A DNA stretch of 64,000 bases from Mytilus californianus (GCF_021869535.1 NW_026262581.1:113550771-113614770); one strand, 5' to 3'; shown: positions 47,652 through 60,696, counted from the first letter of the stretch. The notes: generated from the letters alone by a model not told the origin. A program made the numbers and translations.

Positions 47652-48280
47652 ATGTATAAGGCCAAAAATTTCTGAAGTTTGCACAGTACAAAATTTTCAA
47701 ACTTCTCCAATTCTAAACTCCCCCTTATAACCAGCTTATATGGCACAATATAGAAGATGCTGTAATTAACCAAAAACTATCACAGTTTACATGTACACAC
47801 AAATGCATTATAAATAATATCATTGTTTTTCCTTCAGTCCAATTTTTTAAAAATCATATGAGATTCTATTACACAAATCTACAGTTTCAAAAGTGTGAAG
47901 TATTAAAATATTAACATCATTTGCTCCATTTTACTACAAAGCAGCTAAGTCAGTGTTCATGTTATAGTGACCTTTGAGGTTATATACCCAACTCACCCTT
48001 TTAGAATATGTAGCATTCTCTAATATTTTCCTAGTGTACACCAACATATTGTGATTGGTAAAAAATGTCTTAAACAATGAAAATTCAACCCAATTACCAA
48101 TGACTCACGATCACCAACAATAAAATTCTCTGTAATCCTTTAGATTTTGAAATAGTGAATTACAAAACCCGTTACAACATGTGCAATATGCTAAATTCAT
48201 ATCATTTACATTACCAGAATATCCTCATTTACTATAACATTATTTTTTTATGTTATTTCTGCATTTAATGGGCAAACTGG

Positions 48281-48372
48281 TATCATATAGTGAGGACTCG
48301 AGAGATTTTTATTTGAAAAGTTCTCTTTGTATCATGGTTGGAGGTCTTTTGTGGGTCTCATTCAGATCTTGA
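48281..48372 (+). pseudogene. Duplicated 3' piece of the last AGPAT5 exon
   Basis: The right-hand copy of the 7.26 kb repeat opens with the final 92 bases of the AGPAT5 coding sequence (SYSEDSRDFY to VSFRS and stop), with no upstream exons. The frame is kept. One visible change turns TTT into TTG (Phe to Leu) after RDFY. Without a start or acceptor it cannot be expressed on its own, but it could act as an alternative terminal segment if transcription runs through. Confidence 0.85.
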
Positions 48373-50209
48373 TGATATTGAAATTTAGGAATTTTAAATA
48401 TCATATCTTTATAGTGATATTTAGTTATTATATTTCATAATGTGATTTTTTCACTTTTATTTTTTACTGTGGTTTCTTTTACATGGATATCTTAGCTTAG
48501 TTTTTCAAAAGGTGTAAAGAATGTTGATAAATTTTTAGAAAAAAAAATTATGAAAAGCCATTATTTTAACCCCTAGAATAAAAAAACATACAAAATATTA
48601 TACAACATGATAAACAATATCCTTCAGATGTTCACAAGGCATTAATCTCTCAATTATCACATTGTCTTACACATTTGTTTTAGGTCCAAATTTTTTTTGA
48701 ATTAATATAAATTACATGAACTGCCAAGGTTGCCCTTTTTCAAAACCTTCTCATCAATATCTGTTTTGAGCATCAGTCTTGGTCAAAAATATTCTGTGCC
48801 ACAAATGTCTTATATACAAAGATAGTGTTATGAGTGGAATATCTTTCTAGGTAGTCCTGTTGCTTTATACACGTTTATTTCATCTTGACCAAAATTTTAC
48901 CAGCATATTTTAAATGACAATTTTGTCAATTTTGACATTTTTATGATGTTGTGCAGTGATGTTATAAATAATACATCTGAATTGAATAAACCAGACTTTT
49001 TATTTATCTGGAAAATTATTATAATTTTGAAGGAATTAAAGAATTGCCTTATAATTAAACTATAATTTCAGGGCTGAAATAATGGTTGTAGCACTTCATA
49101 CCTCATATTACACTGTACCCAATTAAATACATTGTAGAACTTTACAGTCTTCAAATTTTTAATATTGTTTTGAATAATAATAAAAAGATGTGGCATTTAG
49201 GAAAATATCATTCACAGAAATTTATGTTTTGTTAGAAACTATAGGAGAAATAGAGAGAAACTGTTAAATAGCAATAATCAGATGATATCTTTTATAGGAG
49301 TTATTTCCCTTCATTGAGGTTTTTTTTCCATGTTTTGCATTTTTGGTGAACACAATAGGAAATTGAGGGAAACTAAATGGCAAAATATGATCTACCAATT
49401 ATTTAAAGACTGAAACTGTCAATCTACTCCTTATAAGAGTTATTTTCCGAAGTAATGATTTTTTGATAAATTTTTAATGTTTTATGAAATATCTCGAAAA
49501 TTATGATAGTTAAACTGAAACTTTTAACAGCAAAAAAAAGATCAGCACCACAAGATCTACAAATAAATCAAGAATGAAATTGTCAATCAACTCCTAACAG
49601 AAGTTGTTGCCCCTAAATCACAGTTTAACCCATTTTTTTTTCTAATTTTGCATATAATCTTGAAAACTACTAGCAAAAATTATCAGCCTGACAAAATTTT
49701 GGCCAAAACAATATCCATTATATTGTATCAGTTTTTAGCCAAAAATGCCAAGTGAGTAAGTCTCCTTGTCATCCATTTTTGTCTTTCCCAATAAAAAAAA
49801 AACAATACAGAGAGCAACTATTTCCATTTTTATTATTTGTAAAATTTGAAACCATAATTTCAGGGAATGCTATGAATCTCTTTATACTCAGGTCAGTATG
49901 TTTGAATTTAAAAATAATTGTGCTTTAAAATATCATTTTATTAAAGATGTATGATTTATAATTAACTTTATTGAGATATTAATTTGTTGATCAAATATAA
50001 AATGACTGCCACTAGGTTCACTCAACTAGTCTTATTTTATTATTGTTATAGATTTAACTGAATTGTATATTTTATCTATCATATTTATGAATGTTTTATG
50101 GAAGTGATCACAGAATTCTGTAGTAATAATGTAATGAAAGCATTTGACACTATTTAAAAAATCTTCCAAGAGAAAACAGTTGGTATGACAGTTTGAAGTT
50201 CATTGTTTT

Positions 50210-50634
50210 TTTATGCCCCTCCATAGCAGAGGGGGCATTAAGTTTTACCCTTGTCCGTCTGTATGTATGTAATCCCAAAATTGGTTTCCGTTATCTAACT
50301 TTAGTTGCCTCAACCAAATGTTATGAAACTTATACACAATGCTTATTACCACAAAACACAGATCAAGTTTGAATTTTGGTGGCATCACTTTTACCATTCT
50401 AGAGTTATGCCCCTTTACAAATAGAAAAAATGCTGAATTTTTCGTTTCCGTTCTCTAACAAAGTTTGCCTCAACTAAATGTTATGAAACTTATACACAAT
50501 GCTTATTACTACAAAACTCAGACCAAGTACAAATTTGGGTAGCGTCACTTTTACAGTTCTTGAGTTATGTCCCTTTATGATGTTAAATGCAAGCGGGGGC
50601 ATCATCTGTGTCTCATGGACACATTCCCCACTTA
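50210..50634 (+). repeat. Family A element, two monomers (right copy)
   Basis: Same element at offset 7261. Here the terminal palindrome has one change (TGTCTCATGGACACA). Confidence 0.8.
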
Positions 50635-52675
50635 ATTAGTCATATGTAAGGATATCATAGAATCAGTGGGAGTTATGCCCTTTAGAGCAACCTGTGTATA
50701 TGTGTAGTGATGGATATCTTCTTAATAAGATATATATCTGCCCTCAATTAGTTAATAAGAGCACTGGCTTACTTTTCCAGGGGTCTGTAGTTTTGATCCC
50801 TGTATTATGGTAGTCATTTCTTTTGGTTTATTCAAACAGTGGCTAGTATTTAATTGTTTGTATTAGGCATTGAGATTATACCTCTTATTTTAATTCAAGG
50901 TCACAGGTAAAGGTTAACTGACAGGCACTAAATATATTCTGCTACCTGCATTCAATCTATGTCAGACATATTTCAGTAGTTTACTATGAGAGTAGGATGT
51001 TGTCTATTTAATATGAAGGTTAAACACTCGAGAACAAGGTCACCCATTGCATTTTTGAAAAACAGCCATTTTAAATATGTGCAATTACAATGTGGTGTTT
51101 CATTGTATTTTGGTGCTATTGTCATGAAAACATTTTAAATACATGTAACTTAAATGGTATAATAACAGATTGTTGTAGCTTCATATTTTGTCCTTTTAAT
51201 CTTACTACATGTAGAACATGACATTTTATCTTAAAGGCTGGTATGAAGATTTTAATACAAACCTGATTACTGTTGGACATATTATTTTTATACAGATTTG
51301 AATTGTTTATGACCTTCATTGAAATTTGAGATTTTAATAAATTCAGTTTTTAACCACTGCAGTTTGTCATATTAGCTCCCTGAGAAAAAAAAAAGATAAA
51401 ACATACAATAGTAGAGGACTAGAGAGACATTTTGCAAAACTACATTTAGGTATTAGTCTTCCTATTATTTGCAATAATACCAGCAATTCTTAGTGATATC
51501 AATTGTACATAACAATTCATCAACTCAAACTCCAAAAACTCCAGACAACAATGCCAGAACAAGTCAACTTGAGGTAGTATGGTTGTCTTTTGCCATCTTT
51601 GATCATGAACTAGCACAAACAATAGGTCCAGTTTTTAATAAAATTAGCATATTTTGCAGGAATGTAACACATTTGTAAGTTTTTTCATTTAAATGAAGAA
51701 CTTTATGTTATTTTATATTATTATTAATTTTATTTTACAAATATAGAATACATAAACAAATAAACTTAAGCCTTAAAAGGGGAGACAAATAAGGTAATTT
51801 AGTTTATTTAAGTAATCTGCAGTAATTTTTTCTTTCTCATATTGTAGCTTATATATTATTTCATAATTCTGTCAATAAGTTTTCATTCTATAATGCCTTT
51901 CCTTGTATAATCCTTACAAAATGTTTAATTTTTCACAACCAGGAGATTGCAAACAAATTTGGAGATCTTCTCCATTTTACTATATTTTTGAAAATGGCAC
52001 AATATGAACTATATTTTGCGAAGTATGAAAAATTCCTGTCATTTATTTTATTAGTCCCCAATACTACCTTTAACAACAGATACAGATGCACTTAACAATA
52101 CTTAGTTAATATGACCTCAGGTGGTCCATATAAATCTAGATATTCTAATATAACACACCTGTGGTAAAATAGGAATATATTGTATATTGTATGTCAGCTG
52201 ATCAGCAACTTCATTATTTGTTTGGGCCATTCGAATCATACTCTCATGTATGCTTTTTATGAATGAGTTACCTGAGGTCAATCTGTGTAAATGACATCAT
52301 TGAACCATTGACCCTTATTGTGACATAAGAACATAAGCATTGTACAGGAAAATGCATAAATGTTAAAGTCGTTAAAACATTGAAACATAAACTATGATAA
52401 ACATTTGTGAAAGCTCATTTTCTTGAATAGAATTGAGAATTATTATATTTGTTCAGTAAACAAGTAATTATACAAATGTCTAAAATATGTATTTGGGGTT
52501 TGCATACACAAATACTTGTTGAAAGGGATACACATCTAACCCTCACAGTGCCAATTTGATGTAACAAAAATCACTTCCTTCTTTTCAAACAGAAACACCC
52601 ACAATTACATTTTCATAACCATTTAACTTCATCCTAACCTGACTATCTATGTAATTGATAATTGTTAATATAAAA

Positions 52676-52981
52676 AAGAAGATGTGGTATGATTGCCAAT
52701 GAGACAACTCTCCACAAGAGACCAAATGACACAGAAATTAACAGCTATAGGTCAACATACAGCCTTCAACAATGAGCAAAGCCCATACCACACAGTCAGC
52801 TATAAATGGCCCCGAAATGATAATGTAAAACAATTCAAACGAGAAAACTAACGGCCTAATTTATATACAAAAAATTAACGAAAAACAAATATGTAACACA
52901 TAAACAAACGACAATCACTGAATTACAGGCTCCTGACTTGGGACAGGCACATACATACAGAATGTGGCGGGGTTTAACATG
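52676..52981 (+). repeat. Element M (right copy)
   Basis: Duplicate of 45415-45720 at offset 7261, with a few substitutions such as AAAGGCCCC to AATGGCCCC. Confidence 0.8.
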
Positions 52982-54503
52982 TTAAGGTTTGACTGTCGCT
53001 AATTCAGTTTTCTTTGTCTTTTTATGTCAATATTAATTGTGTTCAAACAAGGCAACAGCAATTATTTGTCTTCACCTAGTGTGCTTCAATCCAAAAGAAT
53101 TTCCCATTATACACTTCCAAAACACCTAATATCTCTCCTGACTATGGTATGAGTTTTTGTCACCCAAAGTTCTAGTTTATGGTGTTGTTTACAAATGTAA
53201 ATAATATCCAATACTTTTCCCTTTTTTGGTCAATGTTGTTTTGTTTTTTTTGTGTCTAGTTGTTTTAGTTACTCTCACTTGTAATATATTACTGTAAGAA
53301 CAGAATCATTACAACTTTTGTATCTAATTGCAAGTCCACCAGAAAGATATACATTTTAAAATTGGTTTGCAAAATTTTATACTCATTGTCAAATAGTTTT
53401 GATAGACAAACATGTAATGTTTTGCAAATTATGTTTAACCCATAATCAGGACAACATTTTTAGCATACTACTATCTATGTCTCAAAGTAACAGTCTGAAG
53501 GAGAACCAAGTCCCTCTTATGGGACATTTTATTCTGTCTTTAACCATCCTTTTGTTGCTCTTTCACCTTAGAGACCTAAATCCTGCCTTGTCAGTTGAAA
53601 GGAGCAAAAAGCTATTTTTAAGTCTTTGAATTGATCTAAGCAGTGATTATTAACCCCATCATTCCTACACTCAAGGCAAGCATTGTTGTATGGATAGTTG
53701 ATGTATAACATCCAGTTGCAAATATGACTTTCTGATCAGGACAAGAAAAATGTAACTGTAATGTTATATGATTATGAACCCTGCTTTGTACTAGACCAAA
53801 CAACTGAGCCATGCTAGTTTTTAAGGAAACACAGTTGGCAGGAGGAGATGTCAACCTACATAGATACATTATTCTCACTGCATGCCAAACATTCTTTACT
53901 CTAACTCATAAATACATCCTGCTTAGCAGAGAGGCAGCATATAACAATTTTTAAGTTTCCTTGGCTTGGGATATAACACATGACCTCGGGGACTTAGGGC
54001 GAACATCAAGGACTGAAGATGGTTCAAAATAAGGGATTTGGAATTAGTCAGGATGCTAATATTCAATATCAGATCTTAACCAGAACATATAAACCACTGA
54101 CAAAACATGGTGTGATCTCTAAAGTATTGTATGGCACAAAACCAGACTGCTAACATAACACACGCAAGGAGGGAATAAATATTTTTATTAGAATTTTCAA
54201 CTTTAGTAAATAAAAACATATTTAATATACTACAACACATGTACATACAGATAACTAAATATCACCATAGCATAACATTATGCCGAATACCTCTATGTTA
54301 TTTCATATTATTTTATCATCATTTTTTCTTAATTTTCAAGCTTCTTCACTATTCAATTAAAATTTGATTTAAAAAAGCATTATATGCCATTTTCTATTGC
54401 AAGTCCCTGATGATGGGAGAATAAAATAATGATATGCCTATATTTACACAAAAGAATATTTTTTGGAATTTGGCAGTTAATGCCCCACTGCTAACATCAA
54501 GGC

Positions 54504-54912
54504 AAATAAACTGCTTCACTGAGAGCAGCTGGATATGAATAAAACCCTGTAACTTGGAAACGTAAAATCTAAAATTTATAAAAATCGAAAGGGAGCTCAT
54601 GTCAATAGATATAAACAATTCACCAAAATTTCTTGCAAGTTGGTGAAAGCATTCTTGAGTTATTGTCGGAAAACTGGAAAATCCCCCCTTCTTTAATGAA
54701 TAAAACCCCAAAACTCAGAAACGGTAAATCTGAAATTAATAAAAAATGAAAGGGAGCTCACGTCAATTGATATAAACAATTCACCAAAGTTTCATGCATA
54801 TTGGTTAAAGCTTTTTTGAGTTAATGTCCGACATGTTGATGACGAATGGACGGACAGACTGACAGACGGTCAACGGTATACCATAATACGTCCCGTAAAG
54901 GGGCTTATAAAA
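54504..54912 (-). repeat. Family B element, two monomers (right copy)
   Basis: Duplicate of 47243-47651 at offset 7261. Confidence 0.75.
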
Positions 54913-55548
54913 ATGTATAAGGCCAAAAATTTCTGAAGTTTGCACAGTACAAAATTTTCAAACTTCTCCAATTCTAAACTCCCCCTTATAACCAGCTTAT
55001 ATGGCACAATATAGAAGATGCTGTAATTAACCAAAAACTATCACAGTTTACATGTACACACAAATACATTATAAATAATATCATTGTTTTTCCTTCAGTC
55101 CAATTTTTTAAAAATCATATGAGATTCTATTACACAAATCTACAGTTTCAAAAGTGTGAAGTATTAAAATATTAACATCATTTGCTCCATTTTACTACAA
55201 AGCAGCATGAAGCTAAGTCAGTGTTCATGTTATAGTGACCTTTGAGGTTATATACCCAACTCACCCTTTTAGAATCTGTAGCATTCTCTAATATTTTCCT
55301 AGTGTACACCAACATATTGTGATTGGTAAAAAATGTCTTAAACAATGAAAATTCAACCCAATTACCAATGACTCACGATCACCAACAATAAAATTCTCTG
55401 TAATCCTTTAGATTTTGAAATAGTGAATTACAAAACCCGTTACAACATGTGCAATATGCTAAATTCATATCATTTACATTACCAGAATATCCTCATTTAC
55501 TATAACACTATTTTTTTACGTTATTTCTGCATTTAATGGGCAAACTGG

Positions 55549-57273
55549 ATCCCTGCATCCTTACTTCACAAGGTGATTGGGCACACTTAATTGTATAATC
55601 ATCAATGTATTCTTATATTCATCATTGTACTCTATATTTTATCATTCACTGCATTTTTCTTTGGAGCGATATTGAAATTATTTCACTTAAAAGATAATCA
55701 TCCCTTTGCTCAACCTACTGACATAAATTGAATATGCCCCAAAAAAATGCCATAATGATGAAAAATAATGTTGTTTCTTTTGTCTTAAACCAAATATATT
55801 GACTGAATAATACACTTGGAATTGAGTGAATTGATTTTATCAGAAACTGTCTGTTTTTTTGTGAAATTAACATATATGACATATCATACAGCCTCATCAT
55901 TATCATTATTCATTTCCCTTTTACTTTACTTGTTAGAAATTCAAATAATATATTGTATTTTAATTTAATTTTGTTCAGGGCTGTTTCAAAATTGATCCTG
56001 GTAGGGGGATGGAAGGCAATAAAAAAATTAATTGTGGGTTGTTGCATTTTCCTAACAACTTGTGAAGAATTATAAGTCCTATGAAAATTTTATATTATGG
56101 CTGGTTGGGGCCTAAAAGAAGTGCCTCCCATATGTTTAATTTTGGAATAGCTCTTAGTTTTTCATTTCAACATATTTGAAAAACAAGATTTTCTGATCAC
56201 ACAAGAAAAATCAAGCGCATTAAGCAATTTCTGAGGAAAAAAACAAAAATATGAAAAAAAATCATTTGGAAACACTGATAAAATTGTGGCAATAAGTCAT
56301 ATAACACTTCTGGGTAAAGTCAGCAAAAATGGTTTCACTGAAAATAATAACAAATAACAAAAAATAACATTTTTAACAATTTTAGCACTATTTACTTTAA
56401 ATCTAAGAGTTTATCAGTATTTCTGAAATATCTACCTTACTAAATTCGATAAACCATATAAGATTTTAATGTTCAACTGATTTCTTATAAAGGTGCATAT
56501 AGTCCACTCTTTATTTTTACATGTACATTTGTGTTTTTATATGTTCTAAAAAATATTTTATCAAAGTGTACATAAAAAATTATAAACTAATTTTGTTGTT
56601 AGAAAATTCAAATAGTATTGACATTGAGAGTGAAAGTTACAGTTATAAAGAATTGCAACAAATTTTTCTGGTAATACAGATTAAAAGGAACAGTACAATA
56701 CACATGTATTACATATACAAATTGTAGATTCAATCTCTGTTTCCTAGTAATTTTTTCATGGTATTTCATCAAAAAATTCCATTGTATTCTTTTTTGGAAA
56801 ATCCACAAGTAATGCATTCTATTTGCTTTTTGTAAAAATAAAAATCCACAAGTAATGCATTCTATTTGCTTTTTGTAAAAATAAAAATCAAAGATATTAT
56901 GATCAAGAAATATAAACTCATAATTGAATTTTAATAGGTGAGAAGCTAAGAAGACTGCATACAAATTGGTTCAGATTCAGGGAAACCATAATTACTGAGT
57001 GTTAGAGGCGACTCTCTGTTACATATATCTCCTTGTTATCAAAGTCAATAAAATTATCATAAACTTTTCAGTTTCAAGGTTTGATCATTTTTACAAATAA
57101 AACAACATACATGTCTTGTATTTTAAAAATGTACTATATCATTTTAACAAATTATATTCATAGTAAAATAAAATTCTGGAAAATATTAACACACTATTAA
57201 ATGTACAAAATATAAAGCATCTGACATACAGTAAACATATATTTAATGCTGTTATTCCATGATGAAGGAATTC
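55549..57273. other. Region between the duplication and RNF146, no gene seen
   Basis: AT-rich. 56797-56889 is a two-copy 44-bp tandem repeat (ATCCACAAGTAATGCATTCT, ATTTGCTTTTTGTAAAAATA). The part just below 57274 is presumably the RNF146 3' UTR, since that gene runs leftward. No coding exon can be supported. Confidence 0.45.
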
Positions 57274-57968
57274 TTACAGAGAAGTTGTACTTGATCCAGA
57301 AATATTCAATTGCTGTAAATGTTCTGCGAGATCCTGTTGTGATGACGTAACACTACTAGGGGGACTATCCACGGGGGTATTTGGAGTCTGTGGTGTATTG
57401 TTAGGGACACTTAGATCATCAGTGTCCGGACTAATTGTTGTGGGTTGGATATTTGATTGTATCTCTTCACCTCCATCACCACCTAAACGACTGGAGATTT
57501 CATTATCAAATTTAAGTCCAGCTACCCCTTTGACATCAGGTATACTTATCAAGTCCCTTTTCATTTTCCTCTTCCTGGATCTGTCATTTCTCCTATACTG
57601 AATCATGTTTTCTAAATCTATGATATACAAAAATCCTGCTATCAACAATTCAAATAGTTTTTCTCCTGTTTTGTGACGACTTTCTATTTCCTGGCTGGTT
57701 CTATCATCATATTTCCACCATCCATTACGACCTTCATAAAACCACTGATATTCATCATCAAATTTTATCGTCTTATCTAAATCTTCAGTTCGGACTAAAA
57801 CAGGTTTGGCAAAAAAATCAGCAGGGATTTCCTGTCTACATAATGCACATTTTTTACTTCTGTTAGCCACACCTTTTACACATAGGAAACAAAATATGTG
57901 TCGGCATGGTAACTGGACAGGATAAATACTAGGTTGTAAACAAACAGAACATTCTATGGTATGATCAC
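57274..57968 (-). CDS. RNF146: RING-WWE E3 ubiquitin ligase, RNF146 (Iduna) type, main exon
   Basis: RNF146 recognises poly(ADP-ribose) through its WWE domain and ubiquitinates PARylated targets such as axin with tankyrase. This minus-strand exon opens after an acceptor at 57969-57970 (phase 1) and gives about 230 residues before the stop. RING finger, C3HC4: C-SV-C, then C-R-H-IF-C-FL-C, then C-AL-C with RQEIPADFF. WWE: EYQWFYEGRNGWWKYDDRTS, then LLIAGFLYIIDLENMIQYRR and a basic KRKMKRD stretch, then KGVAGL as in the family. The tail is rich in Ser/Thr/Pro and Asp, low in complexity, and ends SGSSTTSL; it is shorter than the vertebrate tail. The residues ahead of the first RING cysteine (DHTIE) imply a short coding exon upstream on the minus strand, which I could not find in 57969-64000. 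All eight zinc ligands are present, so the ligase looks functional. Confidence 0.94.
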
Positions 57969-58574
57969 CTGAAAAAAAAAAAACAAAAAAAAATATTATC
58001 TATTAGTGAAAGTTTGTCATGTGTTCATATTGTTTCAAACACTGTTTATAGAAAGCATGTCAAATATAAGAAAACATTTTTTCAAAGTGTTCTAAGACTA
58101 AATAAGCAGTAACCTGTATCAGCAGTAAAATATAACATTATGATCACATTCTGTGGTTATTATTTTACTTGGATAGCACATATATTACGGTACTTACAAA
58201 TTACAAGCCATCAGTTGTTCAAATTATGTTAAATCAAGGCTTAGTATAGTTTTGCCCCTGCCTCACACACATTTTACAGTCATTTTTTTTTAATAGCATT
58301 TGTAAATGAAAGGAACCTTTAAAATGATTCCCAGTTTATAACAATTTTTTGGGTAAAGATTGCTTGAAATGCAATCAAAACCCTATGATACTGACTTGAT
58401 ATCTAAATCTTCCAAGGTTTATCACTACTTTTGAGACATTCTGAACATCCTATCAATGAACATTTCCAGAAATGTATCAATGAAATATATGATCAGATAT
58501 TCAAGTTACAAAATGATGTTAAACTTGTCAAGAAAATTACATAACTTGTGCAAGTTGCAGTAATCTAATATCTA

Positions 58575-59432
58575 TTCTAATAAAATGCTCCGCTGGGCGC
58601 AGCTTGATACGACTGCAGAGGTTGAACCCTGAACAGTTAGGGCAAGTATGGACACAACATTCAAGCTTGATACAGCACTGAATTTAGATTGTGATTAAAT
58701 ATTTGACACAGCATAGGTATCTGACACTGAATGAATGTGGTCTAAGAACTTAAAAATTTTTAATTTACCTATTCAAACCATATCATTATTATTTGCTTTT
58801 ATATATAAATCAGAAATAACCAATTTAAAATGGAAAATTTTCATAAAGATCCATACACTTACACACAAGTTATTGTCCTGAAACTAGAAAAATGCTTGTT
58901 TTTTGCCCCTTTTTGGCCCCTCATTCCTAAAATTTTGAGGCAATTACCCCCAAAACCAATCCCAGCCTTCCCTTTGTGGTATGGTATCTTGCAGTACAAT
59001 TTCAGAGAGATTCATACACTTGAACACAAGTTATTGTCTGGAAACTAGAAAAATGCTTATTTTTGGCCCCTTATTCCTAAACGTTTTGGGCAATTACCCC
59101 CAAACTCAATCTCAGCATTCCCTTTGTGATATGGAACCTTGTGGTACAATGTCAGAGAGATCCATACACTAACACACAAGTTATGTCTGGAAGTTACAAA
59201 AATGCTTATTTTTGGCCCCTTTTTGGCCCCTCATTCCTTAACTGTTGGTACCATAACCCCCAAAATCATTCCCAATCTTTCTTTTGTGGTATTGAACCTT
59301 ATGGTAAAATTTCATAGAGATCCATTCACTTAAACTTAAGTTAGAGTGCGAAAACCAATGTGTCTTCGGACGACGACGCCAACGTCATACCAAACTACGA
59401 CTGCAAAATTTGTTTGCGGTCATATAAAAATA
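58575..59432 (-). repeat. Family D element, full length
   Basis: On the minus strand it starts with a hairpin TATGACCGCAAA ... TTTGCAGTCGTA (59424-59395), then GTTGGCGTCGTCGTCCGAAG. Four monomers of about 150-165 bp follow. The right end carries CTCTGCAGTCGTATCAAGC, reusing the arm, and GCTGCGCCCAGC before a TTTTATT end (58577). Confidence 0.75.
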
Positions 59433-59921
59433 TCAATTATGTCTTTGTAATCTTTGAAATTGGAGCTATCTTCCTTTGTTCATAATTTTAGTTGAATCAA
59501 CTTCAACCAAAGCTTTATATATACAATGCGATGTTTTAATATTACTTCCCACGGATTAATTAAAGCAATCTTTAACCTTCAGTGCTTACAAACACTTTGA
59601 TTTGTAGTTTTATTCAACTATTACATAATTTTATTATGTACAGTAAATAAGCAGTATAATATAACATTATGATTACATTTCTGTGGTTATAGTTTCATTT
59701 GGATAGCACATATACTACTTACAAGTTACAAGCCATCAGTTGTTCAATGTTAAATCAAGGCTTAGTATAGTTTTGCCCCTGCCTCACACACTTTTCAGTA
59801 AATTTTTTTTTAATAGCATTTGCAAATGAAAGGAACCTTTAAAATGATTCCCAGTTTATAACAATTTTTTTGTAGTTTTATTCAGCTATTACATAGTTTT
59901 ATAATGTACAGTAAATAAGCA

Positions 59922-60082
59922 CAGAGGCGGATGCAGGTGGGGGCGTGGCGGGTGTTCGCCCCCTAAAATTTGCAAAGCATGGGTTGTCCCAAGCTTAATA
60001 AAGGATATTTCGATAATTTTACCTAAAAAATATGTAAGTTTGCCCCCCCCCCCCCAAACCTAAAATCCTGGATCCGCCCCTG
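59922..60082. mobile_element. Family F TIR element with 5-bp target duplication
   Basis: CAGAGGCGGATGCAGG at the left matches the inverted right end CAGGGGCGGATCCAGG at 14 of 16 positions. AAGCA flanks both sides (59917-59921, 60083-60087). The neighbouring copy of the host repeat at 58098 shows the empty site AAATAAGCAGTAACC. Confidence 0.88.
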
Positions 60083-60379
60083 AAGCAGTAACCTGTATCA
60101 GCAGTATAATATAACATGATTACATTTCAGTGGTTATAATAGTTTTACTTGGATAGCATATATATTACTTACAAATTTACAAGCCATCAGTTGTGCAATG
60201 TTAAATCAAGGCTTAGTATAGTTTTGCCCCTGCCTCACACACACTTTTCAGTATATTTATTTTAATAGCATTTGCAAATGATGGAACCTTTAAAATGTTA
60301 TACAGTTTATAACAATTTTTTGTAGTTTAATTCAATTATTACATAATAATTAATTTTATGAATGCATTGAAGGATATAA

Positions 60380-60531
60380 CAGAGGCAGAGTTAGGGGGAG
60401 CCCGGGTACTCAGGCCCTCTTAATGGAGTTACATTTATGGTTAATCCAGACTCATTACCTTTCCCATTCCATACTTTGTCTAGTTTGGGACCCGCAAACC
60501 CCCCTTTTTCAAAATCCTGGATCGGCATCTG
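60380..60531. mobile_element. Family F TIR element, diverged, 5-bp target duplication
   Basis: CAGAGGCAGAGTTAGG at the left; CCTGGATCGGCATCTG at the right. TATAA lies on both sides (60375-60379, 60532-60536). Confidence 0.7.
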
Positions 60532-60696
60532 TATAAACAAAACTAAAATTAAAAATACCTACAATCACAGTTGCTGAACATTTGACGTATGCTTCCTCAT
60601 TATCAAAAATGAAAACCAATTGTTTTTTTTCAATAATTAAGCCAGGGATTTTTGTTTGTCTGAAATCTATGTTGTGTTAAAATATAAAAATAATTA

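Larger units (their letters stand above)
41020..48280 (+). repeat. 7.26-kb tandem duplication, left copy
   Basis: Starts within the last AGPAT5 exon (TATCATATAGTGAGGACTCG) and ends with GGGCAAACTGG at 48280. Holds the AGPAT5 3' UTR, a family C core piece (about 41975-42500), family A (42949-43373), element M (45415-45720) and family B in reverse (47243-47651). No independent gene is supported; the short ORFs inside are not conserved in any informative way. Confidence 0.95.
48281..55548 (+). repeat. 7.26-kb tandem duplication, right copy
   Basis: Constant offset of 7261, with zero to two differences per 60 bases in the lines I compared and small indels: a 4-base loss near 50753 and a gain near 55207 (GCATGAA). 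It starts with the identical TATCATATAGTG and ends at the identical GGGCAAACTGG (55548), after which the sequence is unique. Both copies carry the same nested repeats at the same places. Confidence 0.95.
58098..60360. repeat. Three copies of a 250-280 bp local repeat
   Basis: Copies at 58098-58350, about 59605-59870 and about 59871-60360 (the last split by a family F insertion) share AAATAAGCAGTAACC, GGCTTAGTATAGTTTTGCCC and CTGCCTCACACAC. The second and third are in tandem; the family D element sits between the first and second. This lies upstream of, or in the first intron of, RNF146. Confidence 0.8.

Noticed and set aside
43863-54711. Matching short ORFs in both duplication copies (for example 44231/51493 and 46375/53636)
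   Set aside because: They are identical only because the DNA was recently copied. They show no codon bias, domain or splice support, and the ones at 47133/54394 lie in a family B repeat.
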